From Spirosoma spitsbergense DSM 19989 (GTDB lineage Bacteria; Bacteroidota; Bacteroidia; Cytophagales; Spirosomataceae), in assembly GCF_000374085.1 (NCBI RefSeq), contig NZ_KB893554.1, positions 1 through 63,256 on the forward strand: a stretch of 63,256 bases of DNA. Reading direction: 5' to 3'. Each line of letters opens with the position of its first letter. Within the stretch, counting starts at the first letter, position 1. This document shows positions 8,675 to 19,500 of this stretch, piece by piece. Below the pieces are notes generated by a model that saw only the letters and a program-made list of their open reading frames with translations, made no database searches and was not told the DNA's origin. A program made the translations under genes and the position numbers.

Positions 8675-8761
8675 ATCTCCTGCCTGTCATTTTCGTTAAC
8701 AGCATACACGATAACCAACCTGTCTGGATAACAACCTATCAGGAAGGCCCTGACAAACCGA

Positions 8762-10294
8762 ATGAGTAGACCAGACAAAGTGATTCCGGGGCTCGTGTTG
8801 CTGTCCTTTCTGACCATTTTCCAGCTATCGTTCCAGCAGTTGGACAGAAACGAAGGCGCACAATTGGCCCGGCAGTATTGTGGTTCCTGCCACCTGATGC
8901 CTGCCCCTGAAAGCCTGCCCAGCCCTATCTGGCAACTGAATATTCTGCCCGCGATGGGCAGTTATCTGGGTATTCGCTACATGGGCTACGACCCTTACTA
9001 TAAGTTAAAGCCAGCGGAAGTTGCCCTGCTGAAAGAGGAGCATATATTTCCCGAAAAGCCGGTTATTGATGAAAAAACGTGGCAAAAAATTGTAGCCTAT
9101 TACGTCGAAAACTCACCTGCCCAAAGTCCACTCGATTCAACGCGACGCTACCGCAGCCAGCCTCTTTCTTTGTTTCGTGCTCAACCCGTAGCACTGGGCA
9201 AAACGACGGGTTCGCTGGTAACCGCCGTTGCGTATGATTCGCTGCGCCGGGAGTTGTGGGTGGCCGAACCGGACAAACTTTATCGCTGGAACTCCAAAAA
9301 GGGGCTAACCCACAACTACGACCTACCCGGCACTATAGTGGATGTATCCTTTCGGCCCGATAACCGGCTGTTCACCGAAATCGGTACGCTGCTCCCCTCC
9401 GAAACGGCCATAGGGTCCGTTTTCTCCTTCACCGGCGACAGCCTGAAAGCCGTTCTGACCAATAGCCATCGGCCGGTCTGCTCGTTGCTGGTGGATTTGA
9501 ATAATGACGGAACCGATGAATTGATTACTGCCAACTATGGCCATCGGACCGGCTCACTTTCGCTGTACACTCGGCATGGTAGTCCAGGCGACCTATCGGA
9601 AACGGTGTTGCTGAAGCAGCCGGGGGCCATTAAAGTGTATGCGAAGGATATGAATAATGATGGCCGGAAAGACATTGTTGCCCTGTTTGCTCAGAACGAC
9701 GAAGCTATTTATATTTTCTACCAGACGGACAATCTGCAATTCACCGCCAGGAAAGTACTCCAGTTTGAACCCCAGTACGGCACCAGCGATTTTATTCTGC
9801 TGGACTATAATAACGATGGCATCGACGATATCGCCGTTGTGCACGGCGACAACGCCGACTATTCGTATTGTCTGAAACCGTTTCATGGCCTTCGCCTGTT
9901 GCTGGGCACCAAAGACCATCAGTATAAGGAAGCGTTCTTCTATCCACTCTACGGGGCCACCCGCCTACAGGCCGACGATTTCGACCAGGATGGGGACATT
10001 GATTTTGCCGTTTCGGCCTTTTTCCCGGAACTAACGTATCTGGCTTCAGAGAGTTTTGTTTTCCTGGAAAACACCAACGCCAGCCGCTTCAGCTTCACAA
10101 CGCACACACTGGGCATGGCTACTCCCGTCAAATCACTAACCCTCGAAAAAGCGGACATCGACCACGATGGCGACCAGGATTTGATTCTGGGCCAATTCGG
10201 GTATTCGCCGGTAGCAGTCCCCCCGGCTTTGCAGCAACAGTGGAATACGGTTCCTTATAAACTCGTCGTGCTCATCAATCAGCATCGTCCCTAA
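8762..10294 (+). CDS. Secreted cytochrome c / FG-GAP (VCBS) repeat protein
   Basis: A 510-residue protein. After a hydrophobic export signal (residues 8-24) comes a short class I cytochrome c region with heme motif CGSCH (C40, C43, H44). The remainder is a beta-propeller with calcium-type FG-GAP loops, seen as DLNNDGTDELI, DMNNDGRKDIV, DYNNDGIDDIA, DFDQDGDIDFA and DIDHDGDQDLI. Such proteins are extracytoplasmic and are thought to bind partners or polymers through the propeller while the heme passes electrons. It sits with a thioredoxin-like protein upstream and faces the convergent chitinase gene with only 16 bases between. Confidence 0.85.
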   Translation: MSRPDKVIPGLVLLSFLTIFQLSFQQLDRNEGAQLARQYCGSCHLMPAPESLPSPIWQLNILPAMGSYLGIRYMGYDPYYKLKPAEVALLKEEHIFPEKPVIDEKTWQKIVAYYVENSPAQSPLDSTRRYRSQPLSLFRAQPVALGKTTGSLVTAVAYDSLRRELWVAEPDKLYRWNSKKGLTHNYDLPGTIVDVSFRPDNRLFTEIGTLLPSETAIGSVFSFTGDSLKAVLTNSHRPVCSLLVDLNNDGTDELITANYGHRTGSLSLYTRHGSPGDLSETVLLKQPGAIKVYAKDMNNDGRKDIVALFAQNDEAIYIFYQTDNLQFTARKVLQFEPQYGTSDFILLDYNNDGIDDIAVVHGDNADYSYCLKPFHGLRLLLGTKDHQYKEAFFYPLYGATRLQADDFDQDGDIDFAVSAFFPELTYLASESFVFLENTNASRFSFTTHTLGMATPVKSLTLEKADIDHDGDQDLILGQFGYSPVAVPPALQQQWNTVPYKLVVLINQHRP

Positions 10295-10310
10295 TTGCCA
10301 GCAGGATGAA

Positions 10311-11468
10311 TTACCACAATCCCTGCACCAGTTTGTTCAGTAGTTTATCCTGCTCCAGGTCGTAGATATACTCCCAAAACATGACACCAGCCAGTTTTTT
10401 GTCTTTCACGTACTCGATCTTCGGCACAAACGAGGCCTCGTCGGCGTAGGAGATAAAGGTTTTCGAGGTTAGATTCCACAGATAAGGAGCCTTCGCATCA
10501 TCGTCCCAGTAGCGTACAAACCCGTTTTTATTGATGTACTCCTTTGCTAGTTTGTCATGGCTGATGAACGAATGCTCGCCCGTGGCTGATTGAAAAAGGC
10601 CATTGTTTTTATCCTGCACCTTGCCCCAGCCCCGTCCGTAGAACGGTAGGCCCAGCACAATTTTGTCCGCCGGTACCCCCGCCCGAATATGGCCCTCCAC
10701 CGCATCGGCGGAACTATTACGCGAATGATCACCCAGTTTAGACTGATATAACGGGCTATGGTGGCCTGTAACAGTGTCATTCCCGTGATAGAGGTCATAG
10801 GTCATGATATTGACGTAATCCAGATACGCCTGCGCTTTACCCAACTCCGTATGATTGACAAACGCGGTGTCGCCACCGGTGGCTGCCGTGAGCAGATAAT
10901 GATTGGGACCGGTACGATTGTCCCGTTTCCCCTGTACATCCAGCCGATCCCGAATTGCTTTCAGGAACAGAGTGTAGTTTTGCTTATCGGCGGGTCGGAA
11001 AATATTTCCCGCTCCTACCTGCGCCGGATATTCCCAGTCAATGTCGACCCCATCGAGTTGATGTCTGACCAGTAAATCCACGGCACTAGTGGCAAATTTC
11101 TTACGGGCATCATCGGTTAGAGCCGCATCAGAAAAGTATTTGCAGCCACCCCATCCGCCAATTGAAATAAGTATTTTCAGATTCGGGTTGGCAGCTTTCA
11201 GGGACACCAGCGTAGCCAGATTAGCCTCATCCTTCTTCGATATGGGTGCCAGTTCGCCATTCTGCGCGGGTACGGCGAAAGCGTAGTTGATATGGGTCAG
11301 TTTATTAGGATCAATCTGATTTTTAGTCCAGCCATTACCCGTTACGTAACCAATAATGACATACGGTTTTTTTATACCGGCTGTTTGTGTCCTCACAGAC
11401 GAACTGATAAAAACAGACAGGGTTAAAAAGAGAAGAACGGAAGAAACAAGTAACAAAAACTTCATCAA
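10311..11468 (-). CDS. Glycoside hydrolase family 18 (chitinase-like)
   Basis: A 385-residue secreted enzyme with a signal peptide in the first 28 residues. The GH18 signature DGVDIDWE is complete: D139, D142, D144 and catalytic acid E146. The SIGGW motif lies about residues 102-106 and the substrate-lining MTYDLY and WEYIYD segments are present. It should hydrolyse chitin or related GlcNAc-containing glycans. The start is the first in-frame ATG; a second ATG follows directly. It is transcribed divergently from the SusC/SusD operon, with 219 bases between, which suggests a shared control region. Confidence 0.93.
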   Translation of the reverse strand: MMKFLLLVSSVLLFLTLSVFISSSVRTQTAGIKKPYVIIGYVTGNGWTKNQIDPNKLTHINYAFAVPAQNGELAPISKKDEANLATLVSLKAANPNLKILISIGGWGGCKYFSDAALTDDARKKFATSAVDLLVRHQLDGVDIDWEYPAQVGAGNIFRPADKQNYTLFLKAIRDRLDVQGKRDNRTGPNHYLLTAATGGDTAFVNHTELGKAQAYLDYVNIMTYDLYHGNDTVTGHHSPLYQSKLGDHSRNSSADAVEGHIRAGVPADKIVLGLPFYGRGWGKVQDKNNGLFQSATGEHSFISHDKLAKEYINKNGFVRYWDDDAKAPYLWNLTSKTFISYADEASFVPKIEYVKDKKLAGVMFWEYIYDLEQDKLLNKLVQGLW

Positions 11469-11687
11469 TAATCAGCTTGAGTAGTTATACTTATTTAACA
11501 ATAAAGTCCAATAACAGTAAATATTTTAAAATTGTCTACTATATTTCGAAATATTTTTAAAAATAAAAAGATATTTGCGGATAACCTCATTTATGCCAAA
11601 TAGTGTGGAGGTCAACAAAAACTATTATTTTCGTGTAAATGGAGTTACCCCAAATAATTCTTACTTAACTAACTAGCAGTCCTACTT

Positions 11688-14600
11688 ATGAGACAAAAAC
11701 TACGCAAAACCTTCAAGGAGGTTTTACTCTTCCTGGGCGTCTGGAGTTTGCTGGCGCTATCGCCTGCCTTTGCTCTCGACAGCGAAGTGACAGGGCGGGT
11801 AACGGATGAAAAAGGTGCCGATGTGATTGGTGCCTCTGTTACCATCAAAGGCTCTAACCGAGGTACCAATACCGATGCCAATGGCCGGTATAGAATTATG
11901 GTTCCCGACGGCAACGCCGTACTGGTGTTCTCCTACATTGGCTATAGCAAGCAGGAAGTAACCGTTGGAAACCGATCAGTTCTCGACGTAAAACTGGAGC
12001 CGGGCAGTTCTGTTCTGGACGAAGTGGTGGTAACGGCCCTGGGCGTAACCAAGGATACCCGCAAAATCGGCTATGCCGTAACAACCATTAACGGCGATGT
12101 GCTGACCAAAGCGCGGGAAACCAACATTGGTAACTCGCTGGCGGGCCGGATAGCGGGTGTAAACGTAAAAAGCGTTAATGGTGGACCGGGCGGAACATCC
12201 AAAATTCTACTACGCGGTGTTCCCAGTATCAACTCGCCGGGTTCTCCCCTTATCATTATCAACGGCGTACCAATGGATAACACCCAGCGGGGTAGTGCCG
12301 GTGAGTGGGGTGGTGCTGACGGTGGCGATGGCCTGGGTAACATAAACCCGGACGACGTAGAAACCATGACTGTGCTGAAAGGGCAGGCCGCTTCAGCTCT
12401 GTATGGTGCAAGAGCCTCGAACGGGGTTATCCTGATTACGACCAAGAAAGGGAAGCGTGGGGATTACTCCGTTGACTATAACATGAACCTGGTGGCCGAA
12501 CAAGCCATTAACTATACGGATTTTCAGTACGAATACGGTCAGGGTATTGGTGGGGTTAAACCCACGACGGCGGCAGCCGCTCAGGCAACCGCCCGCTTTA
12601 GCTGGGGCGCCAAACTAGACGGAACACAGGTTATCCAGGCCGATGGTAACCAATATGCCTACTCAGCCCAGCGGGACAACATCAAGAACTTTTACCGAAT
12701 GGGGTCAACCTTTACCAACACGGTATCGGTCACGAAAGGGGGCGATAATGGCTCGTTCCGTCTGTCGGCATCGAACCTCGACAACAAGTCAATTCTGCCT
12801 AATAGTGGATTAGGCCGTAAAACCTTCACGCTGACCATTGACCAGAACATAACGCCTAAACTAAGTGTGAGTGTTCTGGCCAACTACATTGACGAGAAAG
12901 TTACGAACAAACCCATCTTGAGCGACGGCCCCATGAACGCCAACAACGGGCAGTTTTTGGCCACTAATATCGACGAGCGGATTCTATCACCGGGTTATAA
13001 TCCGGTAACAGGCCGGGAGATTATTTTCAGCGATGATGAGTACGTTACCAACCCGTACTTTGTTCTTAACCAGTTTGTCAATAATGTAAGCCGAAAGCGG
13101 TTGATTTCGATGCTGTCTACCCGGTATCAGTTTACCGACTGGATTTATGCACAGGGACGCGTTGGTTACGACAACTCCGCCGACCGTATCTTCAAGGTAA
13201 CGCCTTACGGAACAGCTTATTCAAATGGTACCAAAGGGGGACTGGACGAACTCTCAAACGCCCAGCGTGGCGAATTGAACATCGATGGGCTGATTGGTAT
13301 CAATAAATCAATCACGTCCGATTTCACCATTGACGCCCTTTTAGGCGGTAACATTCGGAGAAACAATTACGAGAAAATCGGCGTGAACGGTAGCCCTTTC
13401 GTACTGCCTTACCTGTACAGTTTCAATAACGTCGTGAATTTTGGCCGTTCGTATGACGTAGCCAATACAGAAGTGCATTCAGGCTATTACAGCGTTGACT
13501 TAGGATACAAAAACTTCCTGAACGTAACCACGACGGGGCGTTACGATGCGTATTCGACACTGCCTTCGTCGGCCCGGACTATCTTTACGCCTTCTGTAAA
13601 CGTGGCTTTTGTTTTCAACGATTTCCTGAAAATGCCGAGCCTGAGTTTTGGTAAGTTACGGGCGGGTTATGCCGTTACCAGCGGTGAACCCACCACGCCT
13701 TACGGAACAAGCATTTACTACGGCGTGGGCAACGCCATCAATGGCATTGCAACCGGCAATTTCAGTTCCAACCTGCCCAACCTGTTTCTGAAGCCGTTTA
13801 CCAAAACCGAGCTTGAAGTTGGCCTAGAACTGAAGTTTTTCGGCAATCGCTTGGGCTTCGACCTGGCTTACTACACCCAGCAAACGCACAACGAAATCCT
13901 GCCGGCTCAATACAGTGCTTCGACCGGGTTTACCAGTGGTGTAGTGGGCACTGGTTCCATTCAAAACCGGGGTCTGGAAGTGCTGGTAACCGGCACACCC
14001 ATCAAAACCGCCAAATTTGGCTGGAATACCTCGCTTAACCTGACATCGGTAAAAAATAAAGTATTGCAAACCGATGCCAACAATAACCCTATTGGTTTAG
14101 GATCAAACCGGGCTACGCTAGGCAATGCTACTACGGCATTTGTAGTGGGTCAGGCCGGGCCACAGATTCGGGCGTATGATTACAAGTATTCAACAAACGG
14201 CCAGATCATTGTGGATGCATCGGGCCTGCCGGTTCGGGGAAATTTAGTCAATTTGGGTACTGTATTACCAACCCTATACGGTGGCTGGAATAACGATTTC
14301 ACGTACCAGGGTTTCAATCTGTCGTTCCTGATCGATTATAACTACGGCAACAAAATCCTGTCGGCTACGGAGAACTACGCCTATCGCCGGGGACTGGAGA
14401 AGGCCACGCTGGTAGGCCGGGAAGGTGGTATCACTACGGGTGTTGTAGAAGGGGGCGCAGCCAATACCGTTACGGCCACCGCTCAGGCTTACTACACAGC
14501 CCTGGCTAACAACGTAACTAAAATCAGCGTAGTAGATGGTGATTTTATCAAATTCCGCCAGTTCACATTAGGCTACACTATTCCGGCCAGTGTGCTGACC

Positions 14601-14789
14601 AAAGTACCCCTGATTAAGACGGTAAACATCTCGCTCGTGGGCAGAAACCTGTTCTACATCACCAAAAAGGCGACCAATATCGACCCTGAATCCACGTTTG
14701 GAGCTAATCTGCAATACGCCGGTATTGAAGGCACCAGCCTGCCCGCTTCCCGTACGTATGGCTTCAACCTGAACATTAAGTTTAAATGA
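11688..14789 (+). CDS. SusC/RagA family TonB-dependent outer-membrane transporter
   Basis: A 1033-residue outer-membrane channel that takes up oligosaccharides or other large nutrients with its SusD partner, powered by TonB. The signal peptide (about 1-30, ending SPAFA) is followed by a carboxypeptidase-regulatory-like domain (about 34-110; VTGRVTDEKGADVIGASV) and then the plug (DEVVVTALG to about 260; LLRGVPSINSPGSPLIIINGV). The last 770 residues form the beta-barrel, ending with an aromatic-poor NLNIKFK. The AT-rich 219-bp region upstream has no textbook TTG/TAnnTTTG pair, although TATTTTCG near 11630 is close. Its stop overlaps the SusD gene by four bases. Confidence 0.95.
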   Translation: MRQKLRKTFKEVLLFLGVWSLLALSPAFALDSEVTGRVTDEKGADVIGASVTIKGSNRGTNTDANGRYRIMVPDGNAVLVFSYIGYSKQEVTVGNRSVLDVKLEPGSSVLDEVVVTALGVTKDTRKIGYAVTTINGDVLTKARETNIGNSLAGRIAGVNVKSVNGGPGGTSKILLRGVPSINSPGSPLIIINGVPMDNTQRGSAGEWGGADGGDGLGNINPDDVETMTVLKGQAASALYGARASNGVILITTKKGKRGDYSVDYNMNLVAEQAINYTDFQYEYGQGIGGVKPTTAAAAQATARFSWGAKLDGTQVIQADGNQYAYSAQRDNIKNFYRMGSTFTNTVSVTKGGDNGSFRLSASNLDNKSILPNSGLGRKTFTLTIDQNITPKLSVSVLANYIDEKVTNKPILSDGPMNANNGQFLATNIDERILSPGYNPVTGREIIFSDDEYVTNPYFVLNQFVNNVSRKRLISMLSTRYQFTDWIYAQGRVGYDNSADRIFKVTPYGTAYSNGTKGGLDELSNAQRGELNIDGLIGINKSITSDFTIDALLGGNIRRNNYEKIGVNGSPFVLPYLYSFNNVVNFGRSYDVANTEVHSGYYSVDLGYKNFLNVTTTGRYDAYSTLPSSARTIFTPSVNVAFVFNDFLKMPSLSFGKLRAGYAVTSGEPTTPYGTSIYYGVGNAINGIATGNFSSNLPNLFLKPFTKTELEVGLELKFFGNRLGFDLAYYTQQTHNEILPAQYSASTGFTSGVVGTGSIQNRGLEVLVTGTPIKTAKFGWNTSLNLTSVKNKVLQTDANNNPIGLGSNRATLGNATTAFVVGQAGPQIRAYDYKYSTNGQIIVDASGLPVRGNLVNLGTVLPTLYGGWNNDFTYQGFNLSFLIDYNYGNKILSATENYAYRRGLEKATLVGREGGITTGVVEGGAANTVTATAQAYYTALANNVTKISVVDGDFIKFRQFTLGYTIPASVLTKVPLIKTVNISLVGRNLFYITKKATNIDPESTFGANLQYAGIEGTSLPASRTYGFNLNIKFK

Positions 14790-16399
14790 AATCAATCATG
14801 AAAAAAACGCTCATAGTCCTAGTATTTCTGACCGGGCTGATGCAGGTGTCGTGTACCGAAAATTTCGATGCGCTCAATACCAGCCCAACCCAATCGTCGG
14901 CGGCCAGTTTTGATGCTAATCTGTTGCTACCAAGTATTGAATTCAACAGTGCTAATACAAGAACCGGGTATGCGGGCGCCATTCTTTTCCAGAGTATGTG
15001 GATACAGATTCTGTCCTCTACCAGTTCGGGAGCCGCCACGTATTACTCCAACGCCGATAAATACGTGATTTCCAGCAACACGAATGCGTATATTCAGAGT
15101 GTCTGGAATAACGATTATAGTGCCGCCAGTTACGCCTTCCAGATGGAGCAGCTCACTGCTGATAAGCCTGCGCTGGTTAACCTGAACAATATGGCCAAAA
15201 TCATGCAGGTGTACTGTTATTCGACCATCACGGATGTGTATGGCGATGTTCCTTACACCCAGGCCCTACAGGCAAAAACAGGTACGACACTGCCTGCCTA
15301 CGATTCGCAGCAGAGTATTTACACGGCGATGCTAGCCAAACTTGAAACAGCTACGGCCGCGCTAAGCGCAGCCTCTCCGCTGCCCACAAACGATGCGTAT
15401 CCGTACAAGGGTGATGTTAGCAAATGGAAAAAGTTTGGCTATTCGATGATGCTCAAATTAGCCATGCGTCTAACTAAAGTAGATCCTGCTACGGCTAAAA
15501 CCTACGCCGAAAAAGCAGCTGCCGGGGGCGTTTTTGCCAGTATCGACGATGATGCTTACATTATGGCCGATAACTCGAAAGGGTTCACGAACGGAAATGG
15601 TGCGGCCCTGAGTACGCTGGCCGACATTTACTCGGTGCGGTGGAGCAAAACCCTGATCGACTACCTGAAGGCGACCAATGACCCCCGCCTGAGCGTGTCG
15701 GCCGAAGTGCCTCCCGCTGGCCTAGTTGCTAACCAGAGCATTGCCGTAGCAGGCGACATGACCCCGGCTGCGCAGATAGGGCAGCCCAATGGTTATGACC
15801 TGAACGGAGGTGCCACCGATATAACCAAAGCTCCTAACTACCCCGGTGGTACGGGAACCGGTGCCGATGCTACCCCTATCGGAAAATACTCACGGCCTAC
15901 GCTGATCTATCGCAACCGCGATGCGCCAATCTTTGTACTGACGTATGCGGAAACCGAGCTGCTGCTGGCAGAAGCCGCTACCCGTGGCTTTAACGTAACG
16001 GGTACGGCTGCCAGTCACTACAAAAATGGCGTGGTAGCGGGTATATTGTCGCTGGCGAAATATGGCGCAACAGCAGTTGTTAGTCCAGCCGTTGCAACGG
16101 CTTATGCCGATGCAAATCCGCTGGTAGCGGCCAATGCGCTCAAGCAGATTAATGAGCAATATTGGGCCACCACCGGCTTGCAAATGAACTTTGTAGCCGC
16201 CTGGAACAACTGGAAACGTTCAGGGTTTCCGGTGCTGACCCCCGTAAATTACACGGGTAATTTCTCGAATGGCATGATTCCCCGTCGGCAACCGTACCCA
16301 ACTGGCGAAGCAACGCTGAATACAGATAACTACAACAATGCCGTTGGTAAACTAACCGGACCAACAGACTGGATCACCCGTATGTACTGGGATAAATAA
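14786..16399 (+). CDS. SusD/RagB family outer-membrane lipoprotein (SusD-like_2 type)
   Basis: The surface lipoprotein that lids the SusC channel and binds the nutrient. The lipobox QVSC follows a short hydrophobic leader. Translation could start at 14786 (ATGA overlap with SusC) or at the ATG at 14798 (MKKTLIV), which gives a more typical leader. Residues after Cys show TPR-like helices and the family ending with a WP/YP-type region (PRRQPYPTGEATLN, TRMYWDK), as in the SusD-like_2 subfamily. The substrate is unknown. The divergent chitinase suggests a GlcNAc polymer, but this is only positional evidence. Confidence 0.92.
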   Translation: MKSIMKKTLIVLVFLTGLMQVSCTENFDALNTSPTQSSAASFDANLLLPSIEFNSANTRTGYAGAILFQSMWIQILSSTSSGAATYYSNADKYVISSNTNAYIQSVWNNDYSAASYAFQMEQLTADKPALVNLNNMAKIMQVYCYSTITDVYGDVPYTQALQAKTGTTLPAYDSQQSIYTAMLAKLETATAALSAASPLPTNDAYPYKGDVSKWKKFGYSMMLKLAMRLTKVDPATAKTYAEKAAAGGVFASIDDDAYIMADNSKGFTNGNGAALSTLADIYSVRWSKTLIDYLKATNDPRLSVSAEVPPAGLVANQSIAVAGDMTPAAQIGQPNGYDLNGGATDITKAPNYPGGTGTGADATPIGKYSRPTLIYRNRDAPIFVLTYAETELLLAEAATRGFNVTGTAASHYKNGVVAGILSLAKYGATAVVSPAVATAYADANPLVAANALKQINEQYWATTGLQMNFVAAWNNWKRSGFPVLTPVNYTGNFSNGMIPRRQPYPTGEATLNTDNYNNAVGKLTGPTDWITRMYWDK

Positions 16400-16406
16400 G
16401 GTACAC

Positions 16407-16450
16407 AACGACCCGGCCGGGAAGTAATTCATTCTCTGCCGGGTTGTTTT
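16407..16450 (+). terminator. Terminator of the SusC/SusD operon
   Basis: AACGACCCGGC (16407-16417) pairs with GCCGGGTTGTT (16438-16448), an 11-bp stem with one G-T pair, and runs into TTTT. It lies 7 bases after the SusD stop codon. Confidence 0.75.
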
Positions 16451-16491
16451 CATACCGGTACGAGTTACACGTTATCAGCAAAATGTACCGT

Positions 16492-16523
16492 AGCCGGATG
16501 GGGCAAATTTCCCTCATCCGGCT
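16492..16523. terminator. Second hairpin, between SusD and the CRTAC1 gene
   Basis: AGCCGGATG (16492-16500) pairs with CATCCGGCT (16515-16523), with an inner GGG/CCC extension and one bulged base. No T run follows on the plus strand. It may be a further terminator or an operator-like palindrome in front of the gene at 16557. Confidence 0.4.
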
Positions 16524-16556
16524 AACTTTACGTATTGGTTCGTTATAGGAGTATCT

Positions 16557-19500
16557 ATGAATGCACCCTCTCTCCCCATAACATCGCCTAAAAAATACGG
16601 CTTTAGGGCAATTACAGCCGCTTTGTGCTTACTCGTTTCACCGCTCCCTGCCCAAACGACACTCTTCCAGCTTCTTCCCGCTTCTAAAACGGGCATCGAC
16701 TTCACCAATCAGATTGACGAAAACGAAAGCCTGAACGTACTTTCCTACGAATACTTTTACAATGGCGGAGGTGTAGCCGTTGGCGATGTAAACAACGATG
16801 GTCTGCCCGACCTTTTCTTCACCGCCAACCTCAAACCGAATAAGCTCTACCTGAATCTGGGTGGGCTGAAATTCAAAGACATTACCGCCGAATCGGGCGC
16901 GGCACTCGCTGGCCGGTCCGGCGGCTGGAAAACGGGTGTCAGCATGGCCGATGTAAACGGTGATGGACTCCTTGACATTTACGTGTGCTACTCCGGAAAA
17001 ACGGATGATGCCACGCGCCGGAATCAACTCTTCATAAACCAGGGCAGATCGGGCAGCGCGCCCGTTCGGTTCGTTGACCAGGCAGCGCAGTATGGCCTGG
17101 ATGACCCCAGTTATAGTACACAGGCGACCTTCTTCGATTACGACCGTGATGGCGACCTGGATATGTTTCTGCTAAACCATAACGTCAAGAAATACGACAA
17201 CATGGAACTAGCTAGACTACACGGTGAAACCGACGAACGAGCAGGCAACAAATTGTTCGAAAATCAGAAAGGACACTTTGTCGATGTCTCCAAAAAAGCG
17301 GGCATTTTCCAGTATCCGCTCACCTTTGGCCTGGGCATGATTACGGCGGATGTGAATCAGGATGGCTGGCCCGACATCTATGTCACCAACGATTACAACG
17401 AACCGGACTACCTCTATATCAACCAGAAAGACGGCACCTTCAAAGACGAAACCCAGGCCCGTTTCCAGCATCTGTCCCAATTTTCGATGGGCGTCGATAT
17501 TGCCGATTTCAACAACGACGGCCTTCCCGATGTGATGACCCTCGATATGCTGCCGGAAGATAACCGTCGGCAGAAACTGCTGCAGTTGCAGGAAAACTAC
17601 GAGTCTTTTGAACTGATGGTGCAGCAAAAACTCCAGCACCAGTTCATGCGGAATATGTTGCAACTGAACAACGGCGATGGAACATTTTCCGAGATTGGTC
17701 AACTGGCAGGCGTATCTAACACGGACTGGAGCTGGTCTCCCCTGCTGGCTGATTTCGACAACGATGGTTATAAAGACCTGTTCGTGACCAACGGCTACCT
17801 GCGCGATTATACCAATAAGGATTTCCTGAAATACTGGGGCGATTATAAAATTCGTAAAGCCATCGACCGGGAACCTGTGCAACTTATGGACCTGGTGAAG
17901 GCGATGCCCTCGACCCGTATTCCCAGCTACATTTTCCGGAATAACCACGACCTCACATTTACTAATAAACAGCAGGAGTGGGGGGTTAATACGCCCGCCA
18001 TCTCAAACGGGGCCGTATACGCCGACCTGGATAATGACGGTGACCTCGAACTGATTGTCAACAATATCAACGAACCAGCTTTCGTCTACCAGAACCTAAG
18101 CCGGGAGCAGAACAAGTCGGCATACCTCCAGCTTAAACTCGTAGCGACAGGCACCAACCGCAACGCCGTGGGGGCACAAATTACGGTGTATAGCGCGGGA
18201 AACCGCCAGTATCAGGAGTTGAATCCCGTTCGGGGTTATCTGTCCAGCCAGTCGAGTACGCTGCATTTTGGGATGGGCACCGCTACCGTAATCGATTCTA
18301 TCCGTATCCTCTGGCCCGACCAGTCCCGGCAACTACTCACGCAGGTAGCCGTTAATCAGCAGTTGACCATTGAGCAGCAGGCCACCCCGGAACGAAAAAA
18401 GAGCCGTCCAACCAAACCAGCCGAAGCCGTTTTCACAAAGGTCGACCCAATGTTGCCCTACACCCACGAGGGCTACACCGAAAATGACTTCAAACGGCAG
18501 CCCCTCATGCTCTGGATGTACTCGCACACGGGGCCCGTACTGGCCAAAGGAGACATCAATAAAGACGGACTGGATGACCTGTTTACCAGTGGCGACCAGC
18601 AAAAAACGGGGGCAGTATGGCTCCAGCAACCGGGCGGAACGTTCAAAAAAGAGGAGAAACTGACCATTGGCGATGAAACCGTTTCGGCCATTGCTGCGGC
18701 CGTTTTCTTCGATGCCAACGGCGACGGATTCGATGATCTCTACGTGGCCAAAGGTGGTTACTCTTTGTTTGAAGTCAATACCCCATCTCTGCAGGACGAG
18801 CTTTTCCTGAACGATGGTCAGGGCCATTTGAGCCTGTCGCAAAACCGGCTTCCCAACCTTAGTGCCAGTAGCAAATCCTGCGTTCGGCCCTGGGACTATG
18901 ATGGCGATGGCGACCTCGATCTGTTTGTAGGAGGGCGGGTTGTTCCGGGCCGTTATCCCGAAGCTCCCCGCTCCTACCTGCTTCAAAATGATGGTAAGGG
19001 AACGTTCACCGTGGTGCAAACGCCCTTTTCCGCGGTTGGGATGGTTACCGACGCGAAGTGGGCCGACATGGACAGCGACGGACGGGCCGACCTGGTGCTT
19101 TGTGGCGAGTTTATGCCGGTCAAAGTCTACCACAATACCACGGCTGGTTTCATCGACAAAACCGAACAGTATTTCCCGGAATCAGCACCCGGCTTCTGGT
19201 TCTCGCTGGCCATTGCCGACCTGAACGCCGACGGCAAAAACGATATTGTAGCGGGCAATCTGGGGACTAACTCGCAGATAAAAACGTCCGTTCAGGAACC
19301 CGCGGAGCTACTCTACGCCGACTTCGATGATAACGGCTCTATTGACCCCTTCTTCTGTTTTTACATTCAGGGCAAAACCTATCCGTTCGTTAGCCGGGAT
19401 GAATTGAACGACCAACTGTACGGCATGCGCCGGAAGTTTGCCTATTACAAGGATTACGCCAACGCCACAGCTTCCGATATTTTTCCGGCCGAGGCCCTGG